A stretch of 5,278 nucleotides of DNA from DASRWD01 sp044507975 (GCA_044507975.1 JBIQIQ010000154.1:1-5278); one strand, 5' to 3'; positions 1-5,278 are shown, counted from the stretch's first letter. Numbers and translations are program-made. Notes: generated from the letters alone by a model not told the origin.

Positions 1-517
<517 letters not shown>

Positions 518-542
518 GCGTCCCTCGCGAAGGCGTGCTGCG

Positions 543-989
543 TCACTGGCCCAGGTTCCTCACGGCGTCGCCCATCTCGACGAACGTGAACGTCCAGAGG
601 GCCATGACCCCCACTACGAAGACCCCGGCGGCGACGGTGAAGAGCACGGCCTTGACCCAGAAGCGCACCTGCGGGCGCTTGAAGTAGTCGTCGATGGCGT
701 AGCGCATGCCGTTCATGCCGTGGAGCAGCGCCAGCCCGAGCAGGAACGAGTCCATGACCCGCACCGAGGGCTGGGCCAGACGGCTCGCGACGTAGTCGTA
801 ATCGATGGTGCCGGCGTCGATGAGGATGTTGTTCGCGAAGATGTGGGCGAACACGAGGAACACCAGCAGCACGCCGCTGATGCGCATGAACACCCACCAC
901 GCCAGCTCGTTGTTGTTCCCGTAGGCGGCGCGGGCGTCGCGCAACGTGCGCGGCCTCGCTGCCCTGGCCGGGGTAGTGCCCACCGCCAC
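543..989 (-). CDS. sdhD: Succinate dehydrogenase membrane anchor subunit SdhD
   Basis: This is the second membrane anchor of complex II, helping to bind heme b and quinone. The 148-residue product has three predicted membrane helices at about 31-53, 75-97 and 107-131, after a hydrophilic N-terminus. The motif HGMNGMR begins at His90 and is followed by DDY at 100-102. The spacing from His90 to Asp101 and Tyr102 equals that from His71 to Asp82 and Tyr83 in E. coli SdhD, the heme/quinone region. I chose the GTG at 989 because GGAGG at 998-1002 lies eight bases upstream and the sdhC stop ends just before it (TGA, one base, GTG), which suggests coupled translation. A longer version from the GTG at 998 adds three residues, but the Shine-Dalgarno site would then abut the start codon. 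The family is confident; the exact start is likely. Confidence 0.93.
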   Translation of the reverse strand: MAVGTTPARAARPRTLRDARAAYGNNNELAWWVFMRISGVLLVFLVFAHIFANNILIDAGTIDYDYVASRLAQPSVRVMDSFLLGLALLHGMNGMRYAIDDYFKRPQVRFWVKAVLFTVAAGVFVVGVMALWTFTFVEMGDAVRNLGQ

Positions 990-990
990 C

Positions 991-1350
991 TCAGGCACCT
1001 CCGAAGATCTCTGGGAGGATCTTGATGAGGACCGGGATGCCGATGATCGTCGTCACGCCCAGCACGCCGTACCACATGGCCCGCTGGTAGCGGATCGCCC
1101 ACGGCGTGAAGTCGAGCAGGATGATCCTCAGGCCGTTGAGGGCGTGGTACACGACGCCGGCGATGATGAGCACCAACCCGACCCGGAACGGCCACTGGTG
1201 GTAGAAGGCCAGGAAGGCGTTGAACGGCCCGTCAGGCCCCCACATCACCAGACTGATGTCGATCACGTGGAGCAGCAGGTAGAGCGCGATCGCGATACCC
1301 GATATGCGGTGAAGGAAGTACGCCCATTGGCCCTCTCGGCCTCGGTACAT
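991..1350 (-). CDS. sdhC: Succinate dehydrogenase cytochrome b556 subunit SdhC
   Basis: This is the first gene of the operon and encodes the cytochrome b anchor of complex II, 119 residues with three membrane helices at about 15-36, 55-79 and 93-113. The N-terminal MYRGREGQW segment leads into HRISG at 14-18; Arg15 aligns with the quinone-site arginine (Arg31) of E. coli SdhC. The motif YHALNGLR at 68-75 supplies His69, which aligns with the heme b ligand His84, and Asp80 has the same spacing as Asp95 in the E. coli protein. His28 is a further conserved-looking membrane histidine, and might serve a second heme, since some two-anchor complex II enzymes carry two. The ATG at 1350 has GGAGG at 1358-1362 seven bases upstream, a standard strong site. 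The stop lies one base before the preferred sdhD start. Confidence 0.96.
   Translation of the reverse strand: MYRGREGQWAYFLHRISGIAIALYLLLHVIDISLVMWGPDGPFNAFLAFYHQWPFRVGLVLIIAGVVYHALNGLRIILLDFTPWAIRYQRAMWYGVLGVTTIIGIPVLIKILPEIFGGA
998..1002 (-). promoter_or_regulatory. Ribosome binding site that decides the sdhD start
   Basis: GGAGG, read on the minus strand inside the last codons of sdhC. It is eight bases before the GTG at 989 but directly abuts the alternative GTG at 998. The spacing therefore favours 989, which removes three residues from the longest reading frame. Confidence 0.75.
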
Positions 1351-1378
1351 GCCTCGACCTCCATAGAAGCGTGCCTAC

Positions 1379-1393
1379 CGCCTCGATGAGGCG
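1379..1393. repeat. Perfect inverted repeat in the sdhC leader
   Basis: Two six-base arms, CGCCTC and GAGGCG, flank a three-base centre. The repeat lies 29 bases upstream of the sdhC start and just downstream of the candidate sdh -10 box, so it could form a small RNA hairpin in the 5' leader or act as an operator. In DNA this GC-rich such short repeats also arise by chance, so function is inference. Confidence 0.4.
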
Positions 1394-1401
1394 CTCCCGG
1401 T

Positions 1402-1407
1402 ATCCTA
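1402..1407 (-). promoter_or_regulatory. Candidate -10 box for the sdhCDA operon
   Basis: TAGGAT on the minus strand, 51 bases upstream of the sdhC ATG, fits the TANNNT form of a -10 box and matches the consensus at four of six positions. No good -35 box is seen at the expected spacing; an inverted repeat (1422-1436) occupies that position instead. The same bases read TATCCT on the plus strand, so the orientation is not certain from sequence alone. Confidence 0.3.
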
Positions 1408-1421
1408 CACCCGGCACCGGC

Positions 1422-1436
1422 GCCGTCCCCGACGGC
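1422..1436. repeat. Perfect inverted repeat in the sdhC/HAD divergent region
   Basis: GCCGTC and GACGGC arms flank a CCC centre. If TAGGAT at 1402-1407 is the sdh -10 box, this repeat covers the place where the -35 box would lie. It is a candidate binding site for a dimeric regulator; chance is a real alternative at this GC content. Confidence 0.38.
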
Positions 1437-1512
1437 TCCCGAGACATGGGCGACACATGCGCCGGGCCCACCCCCGGGTGCCTGGGCTGCCGGCCAAGAC
1501 GGCGCCCCGGGG

Positions 1513-1518
1513 TAACCT
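1513..1518 (+). promoter_or_regulatory. Leaderless-type -10 box for the HAD phosphatase gene
   Basis: TAACCT stands exactly seven bases before the ATG at 1526. No Shine-Dalgarno site is present between or before them. TANNNT at this distance puts the transcription start at or next to the A of the ATG, the arrangement known for leaderless mRNAs in Deinococcus and in actinobacteria. No clear -35 box is visible. Confidence 0.55.
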
Positions 1519-1525
1519 GCCCGGG

Positions 1526-2299
1526 ATGCTACTCGCCTTCGACCTCGACAAGACCCTCGTCACCGACGACTTCCGGATGCCCGACGACATCGCCGACGCG
1601 GTCCTCGCCGCGCGCGCCGCCGGTCATCACGTGACCGTGCTCACCGGCCGGCCCTTGATCGCCGCCCGGGAGTACCTGAAGCGCCTCGACGTCGATCGGC
1701 CTCACGCGGTCAACCACGGCTCCACGATCCTCGCCGCCGACGGGTCGCTCATCGACCGCAAGCACCTCACGCCCGACGACGTCGCCGCGATACTCGCTTC
1801 CTTCTCCGACGACGTCGAGCTCGAGTTCTCCTGCGTGGTCGAGGACCACATCTACGTCCGCGACCCCGACCACGAGCGCTGGGTCCACGCCCACGCGCAG
1901 GGCCGAGTCGTCGCCCCCTACGCCGCGGGCCTGAGCCTGGCCGCGGACAAGGTCGTCTTCTACACCAACGGCCGCCACGTGGAGATCGACGCCGCGGTCG
2001 CGCTCAGCCACCCGCACCTCGTGCGCTACGCCTGGGGCGACGGCTGGCTCGAGGTCGTGCCCACCGGCGGCGACAAGGGGTCCGCGCTGGCGCGCATCGC
2101 CGAGATGGTCGGCGTGGCGCGCGAGCAGGTCGTCGCCTTCGGCGACGGCCTCAACGACGTGAGCATGCTGGCCTGGGCCGGCCACTCGGTAGCCGTCGGT
2201 CCCGACGCGCACCCCGAGGCGCTCGCGGTGGCCAAGGAGCGGGTCCACGCTCCCGAGCGAGGCGGCGTGGCCGCCTGGCTGCGTTCCAACGCCCTCTGA
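1526..2299 (+). CDS. Cof-type HAD-superfamily phosphatase
   Basis: This is a cytoplasmic Mg-dependent hydrolase of the HAD superfamily, Cof/class IIB branch, whose members remove phosphate from sugar phosphates, nucleotides or similar small molecules. The substrate cannot be read from the sequence. All four catalytic motifs are present in the 257 residues: FDLDKT with Asp6 (nucleophile) and Asp8, VLTGR with Thr40, Lys184 in GGDKGSAL, and GDGLND at 206-211 with Asp207 and Asp211. The cap domain lies between motifs II and III, at about 80-175, and the length is normal. I chose the ATG at 1526 because it begins just before motif I and follows a TAACCT box by seven bases. A start at 1457 would add 23 Arg/Pro-rich residues that do not look like HAD sequence. 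The gene is divergent from sdhC and 128 bases upstream of the DUF4142 gene. Confidence 0.93.
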   Translation: MLLAFDLDKTLVTDDFRMPDDIADAVLAARAAGHHVTVLTGRPLIAAREYLKRLDVDRPHAVNHGSTILAADGSLIDRKHLTPDDVAAILASFSDDVELEFSCVVEDHIYVRDPDHERWVHAHAQGRVVAPYAAGLSLAADKVVFYTNGRHVEIDAAVALSHPHLVRYAWGDGWLEVVPTGGDKGSALARIAEMVGVAREQVVAFGDGLNDVSMLAWAGHSVAVGPDAHPEALAVAKERVHAPERGGVAAWLRSNAL

Positions 2300-2397
2300 G
2301 CGAGAGCCCAAGCTCACACCGTTGAGCCCCGCTCGCAACCTCCTCATGGCCCCCTCCCCCGTACTGGGGTGCTCGCCTACCCGGCTCCACCCACACC

Positions 2398-2407
2398 ACC
2401 GGCCGGT
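2398..2407. repeat. Ten-base palindrome upstream of the DUF4142 gene
   Basis: ACCGGCCGGT is a perfect palindrome ending eight bases before the AGGAGGT ribosome binding site (2416-2422). It lies in the 128-base gap that should hold the promoter of the stress cassette, where I see no convincing -10 or -35 box. It might be an operator; it may also be a chance GC-rich palindrome. Confidence 0.3.
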
Positions 2408-2427
2408 CGGCGACGAGGAGGTCAGTC

Positions 2428-3054
2428 ATGCGGAGATCCCTTCGTTACGCACCCCTGCTGGCGCTGCTGGCGCTGACGCTGCCGGCGCTCGCGCAGGGCG
2501 GTGAGCAAGGGCAGGACCAGCAGCAGGCCGCGGGCCAGCTCGACACGCTCTTCGTGCAGGCAGCCGCCGACGGCGACATGTACGAGATCGAGTCGTCCCA
2601 GGTCGTGATCGACACGGTCGGCGACGACCAGGAGCTCGCCGACCTGGCTCAGCGGATCATCGACGACCACGTGGCCGCCAGCGAGCGCCTCCAGGAGCTC
2701 GCCGCCGACGTGGGGGCCGAGATGCCGCCCGAGATGAGCGCCGGCAAGCGGTTCAAGGTCGAGCAGCTGCGCGCCCTCTCCGCCGAGCAGCTCGTCCAGG
2801 CCTACCTGCTCCAGCAGGAGATCGCTCACATCGACGCCATCACCCTGTACACGGCTTACGCCCAGCTCGGCCAGCACGAGGGGCTCAGGGCCTTCGCCGA
2901 GGAGACCTTGCCCACGCTCCAGGAACACCTCCAGATGGTGCAGTCGCTGCGCCAGGCGCGCCCGGACCCCGCCGCGCAGGACGGGGGCGGGCAGGAAGGC
3001 GGTGAGCAAGAAGGCGGCCAGGACGGTGAGGCAGGCGAGGAAGGCGGCCAGTAG
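2428..3054 (+). CDS. Exported DUF4142 (ferritin-like) domain protein with acidic Gly-rich tail
   Basis: This is a 208-residue secreted or periplasmic protein. Residues 1-22 form a signal peptide: MRRSLR, a Leu/Ala core, then ALA before Gln23. No lipobox cysteine is present, so signal peptidase I cleavage is expected. After a Gln-rich linker (23-37), residues 38-175 form an all-helical domain that matches DUF4142. Typical features are FVQAAADGDMYEIESSQ near 42-58, the DDHVAASERLQELA helix near 79-92, and helices with EIAHID (131-136) and LQEHLQMV (164-171). The family is described as ferritin-like and its function is not established; His81, His134, His167 and nearby Glu residues could bind metal. 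The tail (185-208) is 11 Gly, 6 Glu, 4 Gln, 2 Asp and 1 Ala. The start has a near-perfect AGGAGGT (2416-2422) six bases upstream. The gene precedes manganese catalase by 70 bases and may share its transcript, which suggests a role in oxidative or envelope stress. Confidence 0.88.
   Translation: MRRSLRYAPLLALLALTLPALAQGGEQGQDQQQAAGQLDTLFVQAAADGDMYEIESSQVVIDTVGDDQELADLAQRIIDDHVAASERLQELAADVGAEMPPEMSAGKRFKVEQLRALSAEQLVQAYLLQQEIAHIDAITLYTAYAQLGQHEGLRAFAEETLPTLQEHLQMVQSLRQARPDPAAQDGGGQEGGEQEGGQDGEAGEEGGQ
2995..3051 (+). repeat. Short direct repeats coding the acidic Gly-rich tail
   Basis: GAAGGCGG occurs three times, starting at 2995, 3010 and 3040. The longer unit GAAGGCGGCCAG occurs at 3010-3021 and again at 3040-3051. 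All copies are in the same reading frame and encode E-G-G steps of the DUF4142 protein tail. Such repeats can expand or shrink by slippage, so tail length may vary among strains. Confidence 0.6.
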
Positions 3055-3124
3055 GCACGCGCCGCGGCCAGGTCGACACCTAGGGTCGCCGGTCGTCCAG
3101 CGGACAAGCAGAGAGGGGTGAGCG

Positions 3125-4003
3125 ATGTTCTTCCATGTCAAGGAGATGCAGTACGAGGCCAAGCCCGAACGGTCCGACCCCGTCTACGCCAAGAAGCTCC
3201 AGGAGGTCCTGGGCGGTCAGTGGGGCGAGATGTCCGTGATGATGGCCTACCTGTTCCAGGGCTGGAACTGCCGCGGGCCGACGAAGTACCGAGACCTACT
3301 GCTCGACATCGGCACCGAGGAGATGGCTCACGTCGAGATGCTCGCCACCCTCATCGCCCGCCTCCTCGAGGGTGCGTCGGACGAGGACCAGCGCGCGGCG
3401 GCCGGCGCGAACCCCGCGGTCGGTGCCGCTCTGGGGGGCACCGACGCGACCGCCGCGCTCCTGGCGGCAGGCCCGAACCCGCAGCACCTCATCGTCAGCG
3501 GCCAGGGGGCCACCCCTACGGACTCGGTCGGGTTCCCGTGGACCTCGCGATACATCATCGCCAGCGGCAACCTGCTAGCCGACTTCCGCTTCAACCTCGC
3601 CGCCGAGTCGCAGGGTCGGCTACAGGCGACGCGCCTCTACAACCTGACCGACGACGCCGGCGTGCGGAACACTCTCGCCTTCCTCATCGCCCGCGACGCC
3701 TATCACCAGAACCTATGGCTAGCGGCCATCGAGGAGCTCGAGTCCGACGGACTCGACCGCACGCCTGCTCCCGCGGCGTTCCCGACGGAGCTCCAGCACG
3801 ACGAGTTCGCGCACCGCTACTTCAGCTTCTCGCTCGGCGACGAGGCCGGTGAGGGCCGCTGGGCCAGCGGCCCCAAGCCCGACGGGTCCGGCGACGTCGA
3901 GTACGTCGCGGAACCGGGAGCCCACGGCGGGGCCCCGCGTCTGAGGCCCGGCGACCCCGGGCTCTACGGCACCCCAGAGACGCCGCCAGACGGCAGGACA
4001 TGA
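3125..4003 (+). CDS. Manganese catalase (dimanganese, KatN type)
   Basis: This is a non-heme catalase that splits hydrogen peroxide into water and oxygen at a two-manganese centre, normally in the cytoplasm as a hexamer. The 292 residues are close to the family norm of about 270-300. All five metal ligands can be placed: Glu35 (GQWGEMS), Glu66 and His69 (EEMAHVEM), Glu161 (LAAESQGR) and His194 (RDAYHQN). Tyr42 matches the second-sphere tyrosine of the Lactobacillus plantarum enzyme. The N-terminal MFFHVKEMQYEAKP segment is also typical. The four-helix core spans about 20-205, and the last 50 residues are a hydrophilic Gly/Pro-rich tail, as is common in this family. The ATG at 3125 has GAGGGGTGA just upstream. 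The stop overlaps the start of the next gene (ATGA, 4000-4003). Catalytic competence is expected because no key residue is missing. Confidence 0.97.
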   Translation: MFFHVKEMQYEAKPERSDPVYAKKLQEVLGGQWGEMSVMMAYLFQGWNCRGPTKYRDLLLDIGTEEMAHVEMLATLIARLLEGASDEDQRAAAGANPAVGAALGGTDATAALLAAGPNPQHLIVSGQGATPTDSVGFPWTSRYIIASGNLLADFRFNLAAESQGRLQATRLYNLTDDAGVRNTLAFLIARDAYHQNLWLAAIEELESDGLDRTPAPAAFPTELQHDEFAHRYFSFSLGDEAGEGRWASGPKPDGSGDVEYVAEPGAHGGAPRLRPGDPGLYGTPETPPDGRT

Positions 4004-4440
4004 GGTTCCTGCCCACCACGGTCCACGGCGTCCTCGACTACCTCTACGGCGCGGCGGCTATCGCCGCGCCGTGGGTCCTCGGCTTCGCCAGAGGCGGGGC
4101 CGAGACCTACGTGCCGATCGCGCTGGGAGCGGCCTACATCGCCGTGAGCCTGTTCACCGACTACGAGCTCGGCGTCATCCGCGTCGTCCCGCTGCCCACG
4201 CACCTGGCGATCGACGGCCTCGGAGGGGCCTTCCTCGCCGCGTCGCCGTGGCTGCTCGGCTTCGCGAGCGACGTCTACGTACCCCACCTCGCGCTCGGGA
4301 TCTTCGCGGTCGCGGCCGCGCTGGTCACGCGCACCCTGCCCGCGAGCCGCCCGCCGCCTTACCACCAGCACGACGACATGGCGGCGCACCCCGACTGGAT
4401 GACCGAGGAGCAGGCGCGACCTCCCTACCCTGAGGAGTGA
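4000..4440 (+). CDS. SPW-repeat small integral membrane protein
   Basis: This 146-residue inner-membrane protein of unknown function has two copies of the SPW repeat: APWVLGFA at 23-30 and SPWLLGFA at 82-89. Each repeat unit runs from a His (His9, His68) through an Asp (Asp13, Asp72) to the PW motif, so the protein is an internal duplication with a 59-residue offset. Four hydrophobic helices are visible at about 11-30, 36-53, 69-88 and 92-112. They are followed by a polar tail of about 30 residues that contains HQHDD and ends acidic. The ATG overlaps the catalase stop by four bases, and the upstream AGGA is weak, so translation is probably coupled to the catalase. The context suggests a role in stress response, but no biochemical role is known to me for this family. 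Confidence 0.88.
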   Translation: MRFLPTTVHGVLDYLYGAAAIAAPWVLGFARGGAETYVPIALGAAYIAVSLFTDYELGVIRVVPLPTHLAIDGLGGAFLAASPWLLGFASDVYVPHLALGIFAVAAALVTRTLPASRPPPYHQHDDMAAHPDWMTEEQARPPYPEE

Positions 4441-4458
4441 GGCCCGCTCGGCGCCGCG

Positions 4459-5061
4459 CTACGAGATCGCCTGCATGAACTCCTGGCGGGTGCGCGCGTC
4501 GTCGCGGAAGATGCCGCGCATCGCGCTCGTGACGGTGACCGAGCCCTGCTTCTCCACCCCGCGCATCATCATGCAGAGGTGGCTAGCCCTGGTGACCACG
4601 GCGACGCCCTGCGGCTCGAGGACCTCGGCGAGCGCGTCGGCGATCTGGGCGGTCATGCGCTCCTGGACCTGCATCCGCCGAGCGAAGACGTCGATGACGC
4701 GGGCGAACTTCGACAGGCCCAAGATCTTGGAGCCGGGCACGTAGCCGATCGCGGCCGTGCCGAAGAAGGGCAGCATGTGGTGCTCGCACAGCGAGTAGAA
4801 CTCGATGCCCGTCAGCACGACCATCTCCGAGCTCTCGGCCTCGAACAGGGCGCCGTTGATCACCGCGCGCGGGTCTTGGGAGTAGCCGCTGGTGAGGAAG
4901 CGCAGCGACCGCTCGACCCGCTGCGGCGTCTTCAGCATGCCCTCGCGTTCAACGTCCTCCCCGAGGCCGGTGAGGAGCTGCGCGACGAGCGGCTCGAGGC
5001 TCGTCTCCCCTACCTCGTCGAAGTCGTCCACACGCCTGAGGTCCACGGCCGTTTCTCTCAT
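4459..5061 (-). CDS. folE: GTP cyclohydrolase I (type IA)
   Basis: This enzyme catalyses the first step of tetrahydrofolate synthesis, converting GTP to 7,8-dihydroneopterin triphosphate in the cytoplasm; it works as a decamer with zinc. The 200 residues match the usual length. The zinc site is complete: Cys92 and His95 in SLCEHHMLPF, and Cys163 in HLCMMMRGV. Other family signatures are YVPGSKILGLSKFAR at 107-121 and VQERMTAQI at 132-140. The first 20 residues are the variable leader typical of the family. No Shine-Dalgarno site precedes the ATG at 5061; a TAGCAT box lies nine bases upstream, so the mRNA is probably leaderless or nearly so. The gene converges on the SPW gene with only 18 bases between the stop codons, and is divergent from the gene at the right edge. 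Confidence 0.97.
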   Translation of the reverse strand: MRETAVDLRRVDDFDEVGETSLEPLVAQLLTGLGEDVEREGMLKTPQRVERSLRFLTSGYSQDPRAVINGALFEAESSEMVVLTGIEFYSLCEHHMLPFFGTAAIGYVPGSKILGLSKFARVIDVFARRMQVQERMTAQIADALAEVLEPQGVAVVTRASHLCMMMRGVEKQGSVTVTSAMRGIFRDDARTRQEFMQAIS

Positions 5062-5070
5062 GTGGGTGCC

Positions 5071-5076
5071 ATGCTA
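5071..5076 (-). promoter_or_regulatory. Candidate -10 box for folE (near-leaderless)
   Basis: TAGCAT on the minus strand lies nine bases before the folE ATG, with no ribosome binding site between them. The expected transcription start would be zero to three bases before the ATG. No -35 box is recognisable. Confidence 0.45.
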
Positions 5077-5146
5077 GCCCGACGCCGGCTTCGGCGACAC
5101 CGGCCGTGTACGCAGGCCGCCGAGCGCCGGACGGCGGTGCGCGGGC

Positions 5147-5152
5147 TAGGCT
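5147..5152 (+). promoter_or_regulatory. Leaderless-type -10 box for the alanyl-tRNA editing gene
   Basis: TAGGCT stands exactly seven bases before the GTG at 5160, the same spacing as the TAACCT box before the HAD gene. There is no Shine-Dalgarno site. This supports both the GTG as the start and a leaderless transcript. Confidence 0.5.
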
Positions 5153-5159
5153 GTGCCGC

Positions 5160-5278
5160 GTGCGATTGGACCGTCACGACAGCTACCTGACGCGGTTCGA
5201 GGCCGTCGTCACCGCCGTCGAGCCGGCCGAGGCGGGCGCCTGGGTGCGCCTCGACCGCTCGGCCTTCTACCCCACGGC
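5160..5278 (+). CDS. Probable alanyl-tRNA editing protein (AlaX-like), N-terminal part (cut by right edge)
   Basis: Thirty-nine codons are visible before the right edge. The start reads RLDRHDSYLTRFEAVVTAV, followed by WVRLDRSAFYPT and the first two bases of an Ala codon. This matches the beginning of the editing domain shared by AlaX proteins and the editing region of alanyl-tRNA synthetase. There a short strand with YLTRFEA is followed by LDRTAFYPTxGGQP, the strand leading to the conserved GGQ region. Such proteins hydrolyse Ser or Gly wrongly attached to tRNA-Ala. The next residues should read Ala-Gly-Gly-Gln-Pro or similar. The catalytic HxxxH and downstream Cys/His zinc ligands are outside the window. 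The start is GTG with a TAGGCT box seven bases upstream. The family call rests on one short segment, so it is probable rather than certain. Confidence 0.72.
   Translation, partial: MRLDRHDSYLTRFEAVVTAVEPAEAGAWVRLDRSAFYPT

Noticed and set aside
2300..2336. GCGAG ... CTCGC arms after the HAD stop as a terminator
   Set aside because: Five-base arms with a 27-base loop and no T-run are not persuasive.
1529..2347. Long minus-strand frame of 272 codons opposite the HAD gene
   Set aside because: It mirrors the HAD gene almost fully, shows no domain or ribosome binding site, and the HAD frame has all four catalytic motifs. A mirror frame is expected at this GC content.
2357..2369. CCCC-GTACT-GGGG as a terminator after the HAD gene
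   Set aside because: The stem is only four base pairs and no run of T follows, so it does not meet the usual form of an intrinsic terminator.
3081..3086. TAGGGT as a separate -10 box for manganese catalase
   Set aside because: It fits TANNNT but has no -35 partner, and such hexamers are frequent. The gene has a normal ribosome binding site and may be transcribed from upstream of the DUF4142 gene, so the evidence is too thin.
3095..3105. GTCC-AGC-GGAC hairpin between the DUF4142 and catalase genes
   Set aside because: A four-base stem is too short to separate from chance.
2422..3162. Minus-strand frame of 246 codons opposite the DUF4142 gene
   Set aside because: The plus frame has a signal peptide, strong ribosome binding site and a known domain; the minus frame has only Leu/Gly/Val-rich sequence typical of antisense frames.
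3118..3852. Plus-strand frame of 244 codons within the catalase region
   Set aside because: The Arg/Pro/Gly-rich product is a frame-shifted reading of the manganese catalase, which has all its metal ligands in the other frame.
4579..5190. Plus-strand frame of 203 codons opposite folE
   Set aside because: It is antisense to a complete GTP cyclohydrolase I with its full zinc site and also overlaps the start of the right-edge gene.

Overview
This 5,278-base, very GC-rich window reads as ordinary, tightly packed bacterial chromosome. It holds eight genes; those at both edges are cut. The organism is most likely a member of the Deinococcota, perhaps a Truepera-like lineage, though a GC-rich actinobacterium is not excluded. 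The lean rests on base composition, on the character of the succinate dehydrogenase anchors and GTP cyclohydrolase, and on several genes with a TANNNT box just before the start codon and no Shine-Dalgarno site. That layout is typical of leaderless transcripts in both groups. No homology search was possible, so the taxonomy is inference.

Left, minus strand (1-1350): the start of a succinate dehydrogenase operon in the order sdhC-sdhD-sdhA. sdhA runs off the left edge, and sdhB is presumably beyond it. These genes encode respiratory complex II, which oxidises succinate to fumarate and passes electrons to the membrane quinone pool. A 175-base divergent gap (1351-1525) separates the operon from the next gene. 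It carries a candidate sdh -10 box, two perfect short inverted repeats and a leaderless-type start signal.

Centre, plus strand (1526-4440): a Cof-type HAD phosphatase, then a likely cassette of three genes. These are an exported DUF4142 protein with an acidic Gly/Glu/Gln tail, a complete manganese catalase with all five metal ligands, and a small SPW-repeat membrane protein whose start codon overlaps the catalase stop. The cassette looks like a peroxide or envelope stress module. Two of its members, DUF4142 and Mn catalase, are helical-bundle proteins that act on opposite sides of the membrane.

Right (4459-5278): folE (GTP cyclohydrolase I) lies on the minus strand, convergent with the cassette and only 18 bases away. 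Divergent from it is the first part of a probable alanyl-tRNA editing protein that leaves the window. No stretch without a gene exceeds 175 bases. I found no tRNA, rRNA, CRISPR array, insertion sequence or convincing intrinsic terminator. Nothing here looks like a wholly new system. The points most worth a second look are the leaderless start architecture, the corrected starts of sdhD and the HAD gene, and the DUF4142/catalase/SPW cassette.
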